From: JABCPO02 sp963546185
GTDB lineage: Bacteria > Bacillota > Clostridia > TANB77 > CAG-508
Reading direction: 5' to 3'
Assembly: GCA_963546185.1 (NCBI GenBank)
Contig: CAUULU010000043.1
Location: 1 to 8,295, forward strand
DNA length: 8,295 nt
Made by a program: the position numbers and the translations under genes
The notes under the pieces: model-generated
Told to the model about the DNA's origin: nothing
The model's database searches: none
What the model saw: only the letters and a program-made list of their open reading frames with translations
Part shown: in pieces, positions 1-8,295 of the stretch
How positions within the stretch are numbered: position 1 is the first letter of the stretch
Layout: every line of letters starts with the position of its first letter

Positions 1-699
1 ACAACAAGAGATGCAGTAGATACACCTATAGAGAATAAACATGGTAAATATACATTTATAGATACTGCTGGTATTAGAAAAAAATCAAAAATAAATGAGA
101 GAATAGAAGAATTTAGTATAATAAGGTCAAAACTTGCAATAGAAAGAGCAGATATTTGTATGCTTGTTATAAATGCTGAAGAAGGAGCAACAGAACAAGA
201 TACAAAAATACTTCGGAATAGCACATGAACTTCGGAAAAGGTATAATTATTGTTGTAAATAAGTGGGATTTAATAGAAAAAGATAATACTACTTTTAATA
301 AGTATTTAAAAGAAATTAAATTTAAATTTTCATATGCACCATATGCACCAATATTATTTGTATCTGCACTTACTCGGACAAAGACTTGAAAATATATATG
401 AGTTAATAAACAAGGTAAAAGAAAATACTGTAAGAGAGCTAAAAACATCAGATATAAATAGGGTAATTGAGGAAAGTGTTGCATTATCACAACCACCTTC
501 AGATAAAGGAAAGAAATTAAAGATATATTATGGTACACAATCAGGAATAGAGCCACCTACATTTACATTATTTGTAAACACAAAAGACTTATTCCATTTC
601 TCATACCAGAGATATATTATGAATAATCTTAGAAAAATAGCAGATTTTGAAGGAGTTAGGATAAAACTTAATATTAAAGAAAAGGGGGAAAAAGCATAA
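1..699 (+). CDS. der: Ribosome-assembly GTPase Der (EngA), C-terminal part, read through three +1 shifts
   Basis: Der is a double-GTPase that acts in maturation of the 50S ribosomal subunit. The window opens inside its second GTPase domain and holds the last 231 residues. TTRDAVDTP at residues 1-9 is the switch I (G2) region, DTAG at 21-24 is G3, NKWD at 86-89 is G4 and SAL at 121-123 is G5. The C-terminal KH-like domain follows, with PPSDKGKKLKIYYGTQ and the HFSYQRYI and FEGVRIKL blocks typical of the family. The reading frame is continuous only if one C is skipped at 214, 233 and 375. Without this the frame from 1 hits TGA a few codons after the first site. Each skip restores an expected glycine (KILGIAHEL, ELGKG, ALTGQRLEN). 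The stop TAA (697-699) overlaps the plsY start as TAATG. Identity is very secure. The gene is truncated at the 5' side only by the window edge. Confidence 0.95.
214..217 (+). other. +1 recoding site 1 (CTT C GGA) in der
   Basis: In-frame CGG at 214-216. Skipping C214 gives CTT GGA ATA GCA (LGIA), as Der requires. Read unshifted, the frame ends at TGA three codons after CGG. Confidence 0.85.
233..236 (+). other. +1 recoding site 2 (CTT C GGA) in der
   Basis: In-frame CGG at 233-235, only 19 nt after site 1. Skipping C233 gives HELGKGIIIVVNKWD and so restores the G4 motif NKWD. It has the same heptamer, CTTCGGA, as site 1. Confidence 0.85.
375..378 (+). other. +1 recoding site 3 (ACT C GGA) in der
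   Basis: In-frame CGG at 375-377. Skipping C375 joins FVSALT to GQRLENIYELI, the G5 region of Der. Unshifted reading ends at TGA four codons after CGG. Confidence 0.85.
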
Positions 700-1417
700 T
701 GGAAATATATATATTAGTAACAACTGCAATTTTCTCATATCTTATAGGTAATATAATGTTTGCAGTAATTATAACAAAGGCATTTAAAGGATATGATATA
801 AGGGAAAAAGGTAGCCGGAAATGCTGGTACAACAAATGTAATTAGAAATTTAGGATTTGTTTCTGGAGCTTTAGTATTTATACTAGATGCATTAAAAGGA
901 ACACTTAGTATATTTCTTGCATATCTTATACATAAAGTTACAAATACAAATATAGGAATAGAATATTTAGTAACAATTGCCGCTCTTTTAGTAATAATCC
1001 GGACATACATATCCAGTAATGTTTGGATTTAAAGGTGGAAAAGGTGTTGCTACAATGATAGGGATACTTGCAGCAATAAATCCTATAGTTTTAGGAATAT
1101 TAGTTGTATATGGAATAATCTTGTTTATAGTAACTAGAATAGTTTCTATAGCATCAATAACTGCAGCAATACTTCTACCAGTATTAATGTTCTTCTTAAA
1201 TAGTCATACATTAGAATATGTAAAAGGAAATAGTATACATAGTTTCTCAGTATATTTAGGATTTTCTATAATTTTCGCACTTATAATATTATTTAATCAT
1301 AGAGAAAATATTAAAAGGTTAAGAAATGGTGAAGAAAATAGGTTTACAAAAAAGAAAGTAAATAAAGTAGATAAAAGCGTAAATAATGAAGATAAAAAGG
1401 AAGAAGAAGATAATTAA
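699..1417 (+). CDS. plsY: Glycerol-3-phosphate acyltransferase PlsY, read through two +1 shifts
   Basis: PlsY is an integral membrane enzyme. It moves the acyl group from acyl-phosphate to sn-glycerol 3-phosphate, the first step of phospholipid synthesis. The recoded product is 238 residues. It has the family's motifs in order: SGNAGTTN after the first membrane segment (near residue 40), GHTYPV (near 101) and KGGKGVAT shortly after, with a final HRENIKRL. About five to seven hydrophobic segments are visible, followed by a Lys/Asp/Glu-rich tail that is longer than usual. The ATG at 699 overlaps the der stop by one base, with AGGGGG at 683-688 as ribosome binding site. Both shifts fall on glycines of the catalytic motifs: C816 before the G of SGN, and C1000 before the G of GHTYP. 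The downstream part alone (from ATG 1019) would lack the first catalytic motif and half the membrane segments, so two independent genes are unlikely. Confidence 0.95.
816..819 (+). other. +1 recoding site 4 (AGC C GGA) in plsY
   Basis: In-frame CGG at 816-818. Skipping C816 gives EKGSGNAGTTNVIRNLG, the conserved first catalytic motif of PlsY. The shift site lies inside the motif itself. Confidence 0.87.
1000..1003 (+). other. +1 recoding site 5 (ATC C GGA) in plsY
   Basis: In-frame CGG at 1000-1002. Skipping C1000 gives VIIGHTYPVMFGFKGGKG, restoring the GH-x-(Y/F)-P motif and linking it to KGGKG. Confidence 0.87.
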
Positions 1418-1420
1418 ATA

Positions 1421-2235
1421 ATGAGAATTAGAAGAAAGAAATGGGCAGAAGATGAATTAAAAGAATCTGTATTCTATATAGATAGGACAGAAAATACAAA
1501 AGGAAGATGGAATGAAATCTTTAAAATACCTAATAATGAAGAATTTGAAATACATATAGAAATAGGTATGGGAAAAGGTAGATATATATCTTCATTATCT
1601 AAAAAGTATTATAATAATCCTACATATTCTAAAACATATGTTATAGGGATAGATATGATAGAAGCAATGCTTGGACTTGCTAAAAGAGAAATAGAAAATA
1701 GTATTTTAAATATATCAAAAGAAGAAAGAGAAACCATAATTAAAAAAAGAGATGGTGATTATACAAATAAAGAGTTAAAAGAAAAAATAGAAGGTATAAA
1801 TAAAATAGAAAATTTCAAAAATATTCGTATATTAAATGCAAATTCTGAAAAAATTTCAGAATATTTTCGGAGAAGAAGACAATATAACTAGAATATATTT
1901 AAATTTTTCAAATCCATGGCCAAAAGATAGACATAAAAAAAGAAGACTTACACATACTACAAAACTTAAGAAATATTTAGAGTTTTTAAAGCGGCAAAAA
2001 AGAAATATATTTTAAAACAGATGATTATGATTTTTTTGAAGAAAGTAGAGAATATTTTAAGGAACTAGGATTTGAAGAAAAAGCTATTACACATGACTTA
2101 AAAAATGATGATATATATTTAAAACATAGTGGAATAGAAAATATTATAACAGAACATGAAGAAATGTTTTCAAATAAAGGAATCAAGATAAATGCAGGTA
2201 TATTTAGTATATGTAATAATACAAAAGAAAAATAG
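1421..2235 (+). CDS. trmB: tRNA (guanine-N7-)-methyltransferase TrmB, read through two +1 shifts
   Basis: TrmB uses S-adenosylmethionine to methylate G46 of tRNAs. The recoded protein is 270 residues. EIGMGKG at 48-53 is the SAM-binding loop, GIDM at 76-79 is the acidic ribose-binding strand, and NIRILNANSEKI at 134-145 follows. The family signature NFSNPWPKDRHKKRRLTH lies at 161-178, then KTDD (198-201) and a TEHE box near the C terminus. It is longer than most TrmB proteins (often about 210-240 residues), mainly because of a Lys/Glu-rich stretch near residues 92-133. Skips at C1868 and C1992 are needed. The first restores the signature motif, which lies wholly downstream of it. The second restores the KTDD region. 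ATG 1421 lies 3 nt after the plsY stop. The only purine-rich SD-like stretch is rather far upstream (about 1397-1405), so translational coupling with plsY is likely. Confidence 0.93.
1868..1871 (+). other. +1 recoding site 6 (TTT C GGA) in trmB
   Basis: In-frame CGG at 1868-1870. Skipping C1868 gives SEYFGEEDNITRIYLNFSN and leads into the PWPKDRHKKRR signature. The zero frame stops at TAG six codons after CGG. Confidence 0.85.
1992..1995 (+). other. +1 recoding site 7 (AAG C GGC) in trmB, the only CGGC case
   Basis: In-frame CGG at 1992-1994. Skipping C1992 gives FLKGKKEIYFKTDD. This is the least certain site. A run of six A follows at once (1996-2001), so a +1 slip on the A run would also restore frame and would read CGG as Arg (FLKRQKEIYF). 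The pattern at the other 14 sites favours the glycine reading. Confidence 0.65.
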
Positions 2236-2241
2236 ATTATG

Positions 2242-2253
2242 AAAGGAATAAAA
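2242..2253 (+). promoter_or_regulatory. Ribosome binding site deciding the start at 2254
   Basis: AAAGGA at 2242-2247 lies 6 nt before ATG 2254. The upstream ATG 2239 has only an A-rich run and no Shine-Dalgarno-like sequence, so 2254 is preferred as the start of the membrane gene. Confidence 0.6.
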
Positions 2254-4966
2254 ATGAATAAACAAAAAGATAAAAATAATGATAATAATAATAAAGAAAA
2301 AAACAAAAAAAAGTACATAGATACTATAATTTTAGATGCAATTAAAAATGTATTTAAAAAAGACACTATTAAAAATATATTTAAAAATGATAAAATAGTG
2401 TTTTTAACAAATATTGTAACATATATAATGTTTGCAATAATTGTATATTTAATGCAAAATAGTATAGTACAAGAAATAAAATTAGGACAGCGGAATAATA
2501 CATGCAAATAAGCATATAAACTTATTATTACAACTTATGACTATAGCAATTCCAGTATTTGGATTAATACTATATTTAGGTAAACATGGTAAAAATAGAA
2601 AAAGAGAAAATGTTAGCATAAAAGACATAAGAAAAGATATAAGATATGTAATACAAAAAATATTTGGTATGTCTCTTATATTTGCCGCTATAACATTTAT
2701 AGGAATAATATTAGTATCATTCCTTATGTATAATAGTTTAGTATTAAACTTAGAATATATTGTAGGGATTGTCGCTGTACTTCGGATTTATAACACTTGT
2801 AACAGTATTTGTATTTGAATATTTTAATAAGATATTTAAGGATATATTATTTGCACCAATAGTTGCAGTTTTAATTACATTAATACCTATGTTATATATA
2901 TCATATATAAGATTTCGGAGAACTTATACCAATATTTGAATATTTTAATATGTTCACATTAGGATATATACCACTTATTGCAATATTTGGATACATTGTG
3001 GTTATATTAGCTTTAAAAGTATTAGTTTTCTCATTATATAATAATAGACTTGTTGATGAAAAAAATACTACTAAAAAAGAAGTGAAAAAAGATTTTAAAA
3101 AAGAAAATGGTGATTTAAAGAACAAAGATAATAAGAAAAAATTAGAAATAAAAGATATATGTAAAAATGTATGTTTAAATATAAGAAAAACATATGTAAA
3201 TTATGTAAGTGTTTTTAGTATATTAGGACTTACTTTAATAATAGGTATATTTACATATGCAATATATACAAGAACGCTTGAAAAGACATATTTAAGTTAT
3301 ATTGATACAACAAAAAATAATGTATATTCACTTAATGATAAATTAAAAGAAGAAATTAAAAAATTAAATAAAGATATAACAGATATAACTATTAAATATA
3401 GTGTATATCCATATAAGGAAGAATTATCAAAACAAGAACAACAAGAACTTACTAAATCAAATTCAGGAAGTACACATAATCAAAATAATAATGCACCTAT
3501 GATATCAGAATCAAGATATAATTTAGAAACAAGAATATATAATATAATTGATGTGGTATCTAAAGAAATATCAAAAACAAATAATAGAATAAAATATGAA
3601 TACATAGAAAAATCATCAGAAATAAAATTAAGTATAGAATATACTAAAGACGGTAAGAAAAACAAATATGATGTAGATTTAACTACAGTAGTATTCCAAA
3701 ACTTTAATAATTATAATATATATACAAGATTACAAGAAATATATACAGATTTCTTTAAAAATGTAAACTCTGAAGATAGAGGATATACATATGGACTTAT
3801 AGAAGAAGATAAAAATATATTAAAAAGACAAGAATTAAGTCCTATAATAGACACAGTAGTAGGTTATGATATGTTCTTAGAAACAATCTCAGAAGATATG
3901 TTTGAAGATATAAGTATAGATAAGTATAAGGTTATAATAATACCTGCTAGAAAAGAAGATATATCTGAAGAATTATTAAATAAACTTATGAAATTTAAAG
4001 AAGATGGAGGAAACTTTATATTCTTTAAAATGCCAGTTCAAGAAAAGAAAGATGAATTCAAGAATTTAGATAAATTGATGGCTGAATATGGTATTACAAT
4101 ACCAAATAATAAGCTTGTATTAGAACAAGATAATAATCATAGATATTATATCCCAGAAAAAGCTATGGGTAATAATGAAAAACTTATAGATAATACTATA
4201 ATGATTCCAGATACAACATCAAATACAGATATAACAAAAACATATGATATTATAAAACCTATGCAAAAATATATAACAGCAACAAATGGTGTTATAATAA
4301 AAGATTCTGAACAAGAATTAAAAAATAAGAAAGTTACGATAAACGAAATAGCTAAAACATCAGTTAATGCTAAAACAGTAGATGGATATGTAAAAGAAGA
4401 AATAACTGCAGAAACTGTGCAAAGAGGAGAACTTCGGAAGTGCACTTTTAGGAGCAGAAATGATTAAAGATTTAGGTAATGGTAAAAAATCAAAAGCAAT
4501 AGCATATACATCACAATTATTTACAACAACTGTACCAATTCCATCATTATCAAATCAATCACTAATAACTTTAGACTCATCTAAAGAAATATTAAAAGGA
4601 ACATTATTATCATTAAAAGAAAAAACATATGAATATGATTTCAAAAATATGGATATTAAATTATTTGCTAAAGATAAGGATAGTTCAAAACAAAAAATAA
4701 TAGAATATACATCATATGTTATTATAGCTATATTAGTTATAAAAGGGATTATAATGTATGTATTTACTAAAATATATAATGGTAAAAATAATAAGAATGA
4801 TAATACGGATAATAATAAGCAAAAGCAAATAAATGAAAATAATTCAAATAAAAACATAAATAATGATGATAAAAAAGATAATAAGGGAAGTAAAAAAGGT
4901 AATAAAAAAGTAGATAATAGCAAAGAATTAAAATCAAAAGATAAAGAAAAAACTAAGAATAAATAA
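2254..4966 (+). CDS. 902-residue membrane protein: ABC-2-permease-like N half fused to GldG-like C half, read through four +1 shifts
   Basis: When C is skipped at 2491, 2783, 2916 and 4435, one frame of 902 codons runs to TAA 4964-4966. Conventional calling would split it into about four fragments. After a Lys/Asn-rich leader come hydrophobic segments near 47-67, 90-108, 137-158, 167-190, 196-217 and 232-260, resembling a six-helix ABC-2 type permease. A charged linker and a seventh segment (317-337) follow. Next is a long soluble part, probably extracytoplasmic, with KVIIIPARKEDISEELLNK near 558-576 and EDGGNFIFF near 580-588, like the auxiliary domain of GldG-type ABC transporter components. 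An eighth segment (815-836) and an Asn/Lys-rich tail end it. The overall plan resembles a GldF-GldG fusion. The matching ATPase is not in the window, and the substrate and true role are unknown. That it is a single gene is better supported than its name. It starts 18 nt after trmB and is probably co-transcribed with it. Confidence 0.7.
2491..2494 (+). other. +1 recoding site 8 (CAG C GGA) in the 902-residue gene
   Basis: In-frame CGG at 2491-2493. Skipping C2491 joins KLGQ to GIIHANKHINLLLQL and leads into the second membrane segment. The zero frame stops at TAA 2509-2511. Confidence 0.8.
2783..2786 (+). other. +1 recoding site 9 (CTT C GGA) in the 902-residue gene
   Basis: In-frame CGG at 2783-2785. 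Skipping C2783 gives GIVAVLGFITLVTVFVFEYF, one uninterrupted hydrophobic helix that crosses the shift point. Confidence 0.83.
2916..2919 (+). other. +1 recoding site 10 (TTT C GGA) in the 902-residue gene
   Basis: In-frame CGG at 2916-2918. Skipping C2916 gives YISYIRFGELIPIFEYFNMF. No start codon with a plausible ribosome binding site is evident just downstream, which argues against a separate gene from 2950. Confidence 0.8.
4435..4438 (+). other. +1 recoding site 11 (CTT C GGA) in the 902-residue gene
   Basis: In-frame CGG at 4435-4437. Skipping C4435 gives QRGELGSALLGAEMIKDL and adds the last 176 residues, including the final membrane segment. AGAGGAGA lies just upstream and looks Shine-Dalgarno-like, but most other sites lack this. 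Confidence 0.83.
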
Positions 4967-4973
4967 TATATAG

Positions 4974-5015
4974 TAAATAGTGTATAATAAAGTGTTTTAG
5001 GTTATACACTATTTA
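4974..5015 (+). terminator. Probable terminator hairpin after the der-plsY-trmB operon
   Basis: A 14-bp perfect inverted repeat: the left arm at 4974-4987 (TAAATAGTGTATAA) pairs with 5002-5014 plus A5015 across a 14-nt loop. It starts 7 nt after the stop of the membrane gene. The stem is AT-rich and no clean U-run follows, so it may be a weak or bidirectional terminator, or an mRNA 3'-end structure. Confidence 0.55.
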
Positions 5016-5154
5016 TAATTATATAAAAAGATATAAATTACTAGAAAAGCAAATATATATGTTATATACTATATTTAAGATTAATACTATATATTTTAGG
5101 TAATAATATAAAATGTTAGTTATTAATTTAATATATATATAAAGTGAGGATTAT
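5016..5154 (+). promoter_or_regulatory. Non-coding leader of ackA; promoter probably here, not pinpointed
   Basis: This 139-nt stretch is almost pure A and T. ATACTATAT occurs twice, at 5066-5074 and 5084-5092, 18 nt apart. Many TATAAT-like hexamers are possible, so I cannot choose a -10 or -35 box. GTGAGGA at 5144-5150, 4 nt before ATG 5155, is a convincing ribosome binding site. The hairpin just upstream and the change to metabolic genes suggest that transcription restarts here. Confidence 0.4.
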
Positions 5155-6351
<1,197 letters not shown>

Positions 6352-6409
6352 GAAATAAGTTAGATAACTTAAGGTTAAAATACAAATGAAAACTAGAAAG
6401 GAATAGTCT

Positions 6410-7693
6410 ATGATTAAATTAGATTTTTCAAGATCTAAATTAAGAACACAAAGTATAGTTGAATATAATGATAAGATTATAAGATATGATAAAGAATTAG
6501 AAAAAGAAGTAAAAAATAATGGTGAGATGGTAGGATGGATGTTCCTACCAGAAAACTATGATAAAGAAGAAGTAAAAAGAATATTAAAAGCGAAAGAAAA
6601 AATTCAAAAAGATTCAGATGTTTTAGTAGTAATTGGAATAGGTGGCTCATATTTAGGAGCAAAAGCAGTTATAGATGCATTAATAAGAGAAAGAACTAAA
6701 AAAGACACAGAGGTTATATTTGTAGGTAATAATATGTCTACAAGATATATAAATGAGGTATTATCATATATTGAAGATAAAGATTTTTCTATAAATGTTA
6801 TATCAAAGTCAGGAACAACAACAGAACCTGCAATAGCATTTAGAATTTTTAGACAATTCTTGGTAGAAAAATATGGAGTAGAAGAATCAAGAAAAAGAAT
6901 ATATGTAACAACAGATAGTACTAAAGGTGCTTTAAAAGAAATTGCAACAGAAGAAGCATATGAAACATTTGTAATACCAAATACTGTAGGAGGAAGATAT
7001 TCAGTACTTACTCCAGTAGGATTATTGCCGATAGCAGTAGCAGGAATAAATATAATACAATTATTAAAAGGTGCAGAAAAAGCAATGAATGAATATTTAA
7101 ATGAAGATTTAATACATAATAATTGCTACATATATGCAGTACTAAGATATATATTATATTCTAAATATGGTAAAAATATAGAAATATTTGGTATATATGA
7201 AGAAAACTTCAGATCTTTCTTAGAATGGATAAAACAATTATTCAATGAAAGTGAAGGAAAAGAAGGAAAAGGAATTTTCTCAACAAGTGCAGTATTTACT
7301 ACAGACTTACATTCAATAGGACAATATATTCAAGAAGGAAGAAGAAATATATTTGAAACAATTATAAATATTGTAGATATGAATGAAGATGATATTATAA
7401 TGAAATCACAAGAAAATGATGAAGATAATCTTAATTATTTAGAAAATATGACACTTGACTATATTAATAAAAAAACAATGGAAGGGGCACTAGATGCACA
7501 TTTAGAAGGAGATGTTCCATCAATACTACTTAATTTAAGTAAATTAGACGAAGAAAATATTGGATTTTTAATATATTTCTTTGAAAAAGCATGTGCAATG
7601 TATTGTAAGCTTCTAGATGTTAATGCTTTTAATCAACCAGGAGTAGAAGCATATAAGAAGAATATGGGAAAATTACTAAATAAACCAGAATAA
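6410..7693 (+). CDS. pgi: Glucose-6-phosphate isomerase
   Basis: The enzyme interconverts glucose 6-phosphate and fructose 6-phosphate in the cytoplasm, the second step of glycolysis. The frame is intact over 427 residues, slightly shorter than the roughly 450 of many bacterial forms. GIGGSYLGAKA lies at 76-86, the phosphate-binding SKSGTTTEPA at 132-141, GGRYSVLTPVG at 194-204, LFNESEGKEGKG with the likely catalytic Glu280 at 277-288, DLHSIGQ with the ring-opening His301 at 299-305, and GVEAYKKNM at 411-419 with the Schiff-base-region lysine. AGAAAGGA at 6395-6402 sits 7 nt before the ATG. This is the only gene in the window with no CGG triplet and no frame break, so it serves as an internal control for sequence quality. 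It lies between ackA and pfkA on the same strand, probably in one transcript. Confidence 0.97.
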   Translation: MIKLDFSRSKLRTQSIVEYNDKIIRYDKELEKEVKNNGEMVGWMFLPENYDKEEVKRILKAKEKIQKDSDVLVVIGIGGSYLGAKAVIDALIRERTKKDTEVIFVGNNMSTRYINEVLSYIEDKDFSINVISKSGTTTEPAIAFRIFRQFLVEKYGVEESRKRIYVTTDSTKGALKEIATEEAYETFVIPNTVGGRYSVLTPVGLLPIAVAGINIIQLLKGAEKAMNEYLNEDLIHNNCYIYAVLRYILYSKYGKNIEIFGIYEENFRSFLEWIKQLFNESEGKEGKGIFSTSAVFTTDLHSIGQYIQEGRRNIFETIINIVDMNEDDIIMKSQENDEDNLNYLENMTLDYINKKTMEGALDAHLEGDVPSILLNLSKLDEENIGFLIYFFEKACAMYCKLLDVNAFNQPGVEAYKKNMGKLLNKPE

Positions 7694-7740
7694 AAAATTA
7701 TCTAATAATAGATGAATAAATTTAATGTACAAAGGAAGAA

Positions 7741-8295
7741 ATGATGAAAAATAAGATAAAGAAAATAGCAATATTAACAAATGGAGGAGATGCTCCAGGA
7801 CTTAATGCTGTTATAAGAGCAATTGTAAAAACAGCAGAAAAACATAATATAAAATCATATGGATATATTGATGGGTTTAGAGGAGTACTTAATAATGAAT
7901 ATGTAGAACTTACATCAAAACAAGGAGTTGATAAATTATTATCAAGAGGTGGGACTGTTATAGGAACATCTAACTCAACAAATCTTTTTAATTTTCCAGT
8001 ACAAAAGAAAGATGGAAAGATTGTATATGAAGATTTAAGTGATATGTGTATAGCAAATGTTAAAAAACTTGGATTTAACTATATATTTGCTTTAGGTGGA
8101 GATGGTACACAAAAATCAGCAAGAGATTTTGCTAAAAAAGGTTTAAATATAATAGGAATACCTAAAACAATTGATAATGATGTTGCAGATACTGATATGA
8201 CATTTCGGATTCTTAACAGCAGTAAATACTGTAACAGAATCAATAGATAAACTTCATACAACAGGTGAATCACATAAAAGAATAATGGTTGTAGA
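7741..8295 (+). CDS. pfkA: 6-phosphofructokinase, N-terminal part, read through one +1 shift
   Basis: Phosphofructokinase phosphorylates fructose 6-phosphate to the 1,6-bisphosphate. The window holds 184 residues and runs off its 3' edge. NGGDAPGLNAVIRA at 14-27 is the nucleotide-binding start, GGTVIGTS is at 70-77, GGDGT at 119-123 and GIPKTIDND at 139-147. TFGFLTAVNTVTESIDKLHTT follows, and the frame is continuous there only if C8206 is skipped. Gly122 (equivalent to E. coli Gly104) points to ATP rather than pyrophosphate. Lys142 (equivalent to Gly124) is the residue more typical of pyrophosphate-dependent enzymes; together they suit the mixed G/K group III type. AAAGGA at 7731-7736 precedes ATGATG. 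The second ATG (7744) has the better 7-nt spacing, so the true start is 7741 or 7744. The gene follows pgi by 47 nt. Confidence 0.93.
8206..8209 (+). other. +1 recoding site 15 (TTT C GGA) in pfkA
   Basis: In-frame CGG at 8206-8208. Skipping C8206 gives DTDMTFGFLTAVNTVTESID, which matches the family pattern TFGF-x-TAV and continues to the window end (ESHKRIMVV). Confidence 0.88.

Noticed and set aside
4967..5154. tRNA, riboswitch or CRISPR in the main intergenic gap
   Set aside because: No cloverleaf, conserved riboswitch core or regular repeat-spacer pattern is visible. Only the hairpin and short AT-rich repeats were found.
6357..6370. Small inverted repeat AAGTT/AACTT between ackA and pgi as a terminator
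   Set aside because: The stem is only 5 bp of weak pairs and no T-run follows, so it is likely chance in AT-rich sequence.

Overview
This is a very AT-rich bacterial window in which every coding region is on the + strand. The genes are housekeeping genes of a fermentative low-GC anaerobe. Arginine is almost always AGA or AGG, all stops are TAA or TAG, and Trp is TGG. The gene mix and a 902-residue GldF/GldG-like protein would fit Fusobacteriota (Leptotrichiaceae-like) or another low-GC lineage. That placement is inference from composition, not a match.

Layout. Positions 1-4966 look like one tightly packed operon. It holds the 3' part of der (ribosome-assembly GTPase), plsY (overlapping der by 1 nt), trmB (3 nt later) and one long membrane gene of unrecognised exact role (18 nt later). 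An AT-rich hairpin (4974-5015) and a 188-nt non-coding gap follow. The second cluster is carbon metabolism: ackA (acetate kinase), pgi (glucose-6-phosphate isomerase) and the 5' part of pfkA (phosphofructokinase), with gaps of 58 and 47 nt. Together these cover upper glycolysis and the ATP-yielding acetate step.

The striking signal concerns how the genes are read. Six of the seven genes look broken in a six-frame view. Every break is the same: an in-frame CGG appears where one extra C precedes a glycine codon (NNN C GGA, once NNN C GGC). Skipping that C restores the conserved protein, including PlsY SGNAGTTN and GHTYP, AckA LDGIPMGTRSG and GGVGENG, and PfkA TFGF. I count 15 in-frame CGG triplets in about 2,650 codons, and all 15 are +1 shift sites. 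CGG is never needed as an arginine codon. Four other CGG trinucleotides that straddle two codons cause no shift, so the effect depends on reading frame and not simply on the presence of CGG.

The simplest reading is that CGG has no normal decoder in this organism (no tRNA-Arg with anticodon CCG). The ribosome then moves forward one base and inserts Gly at GGN, or a dedicated tRNA-Gly reads the quadruplet CGGN. This would be widespread +1 recoding in core genes rather than pseudogene decay. The coordinates below give the full recoded genes and each shift site.
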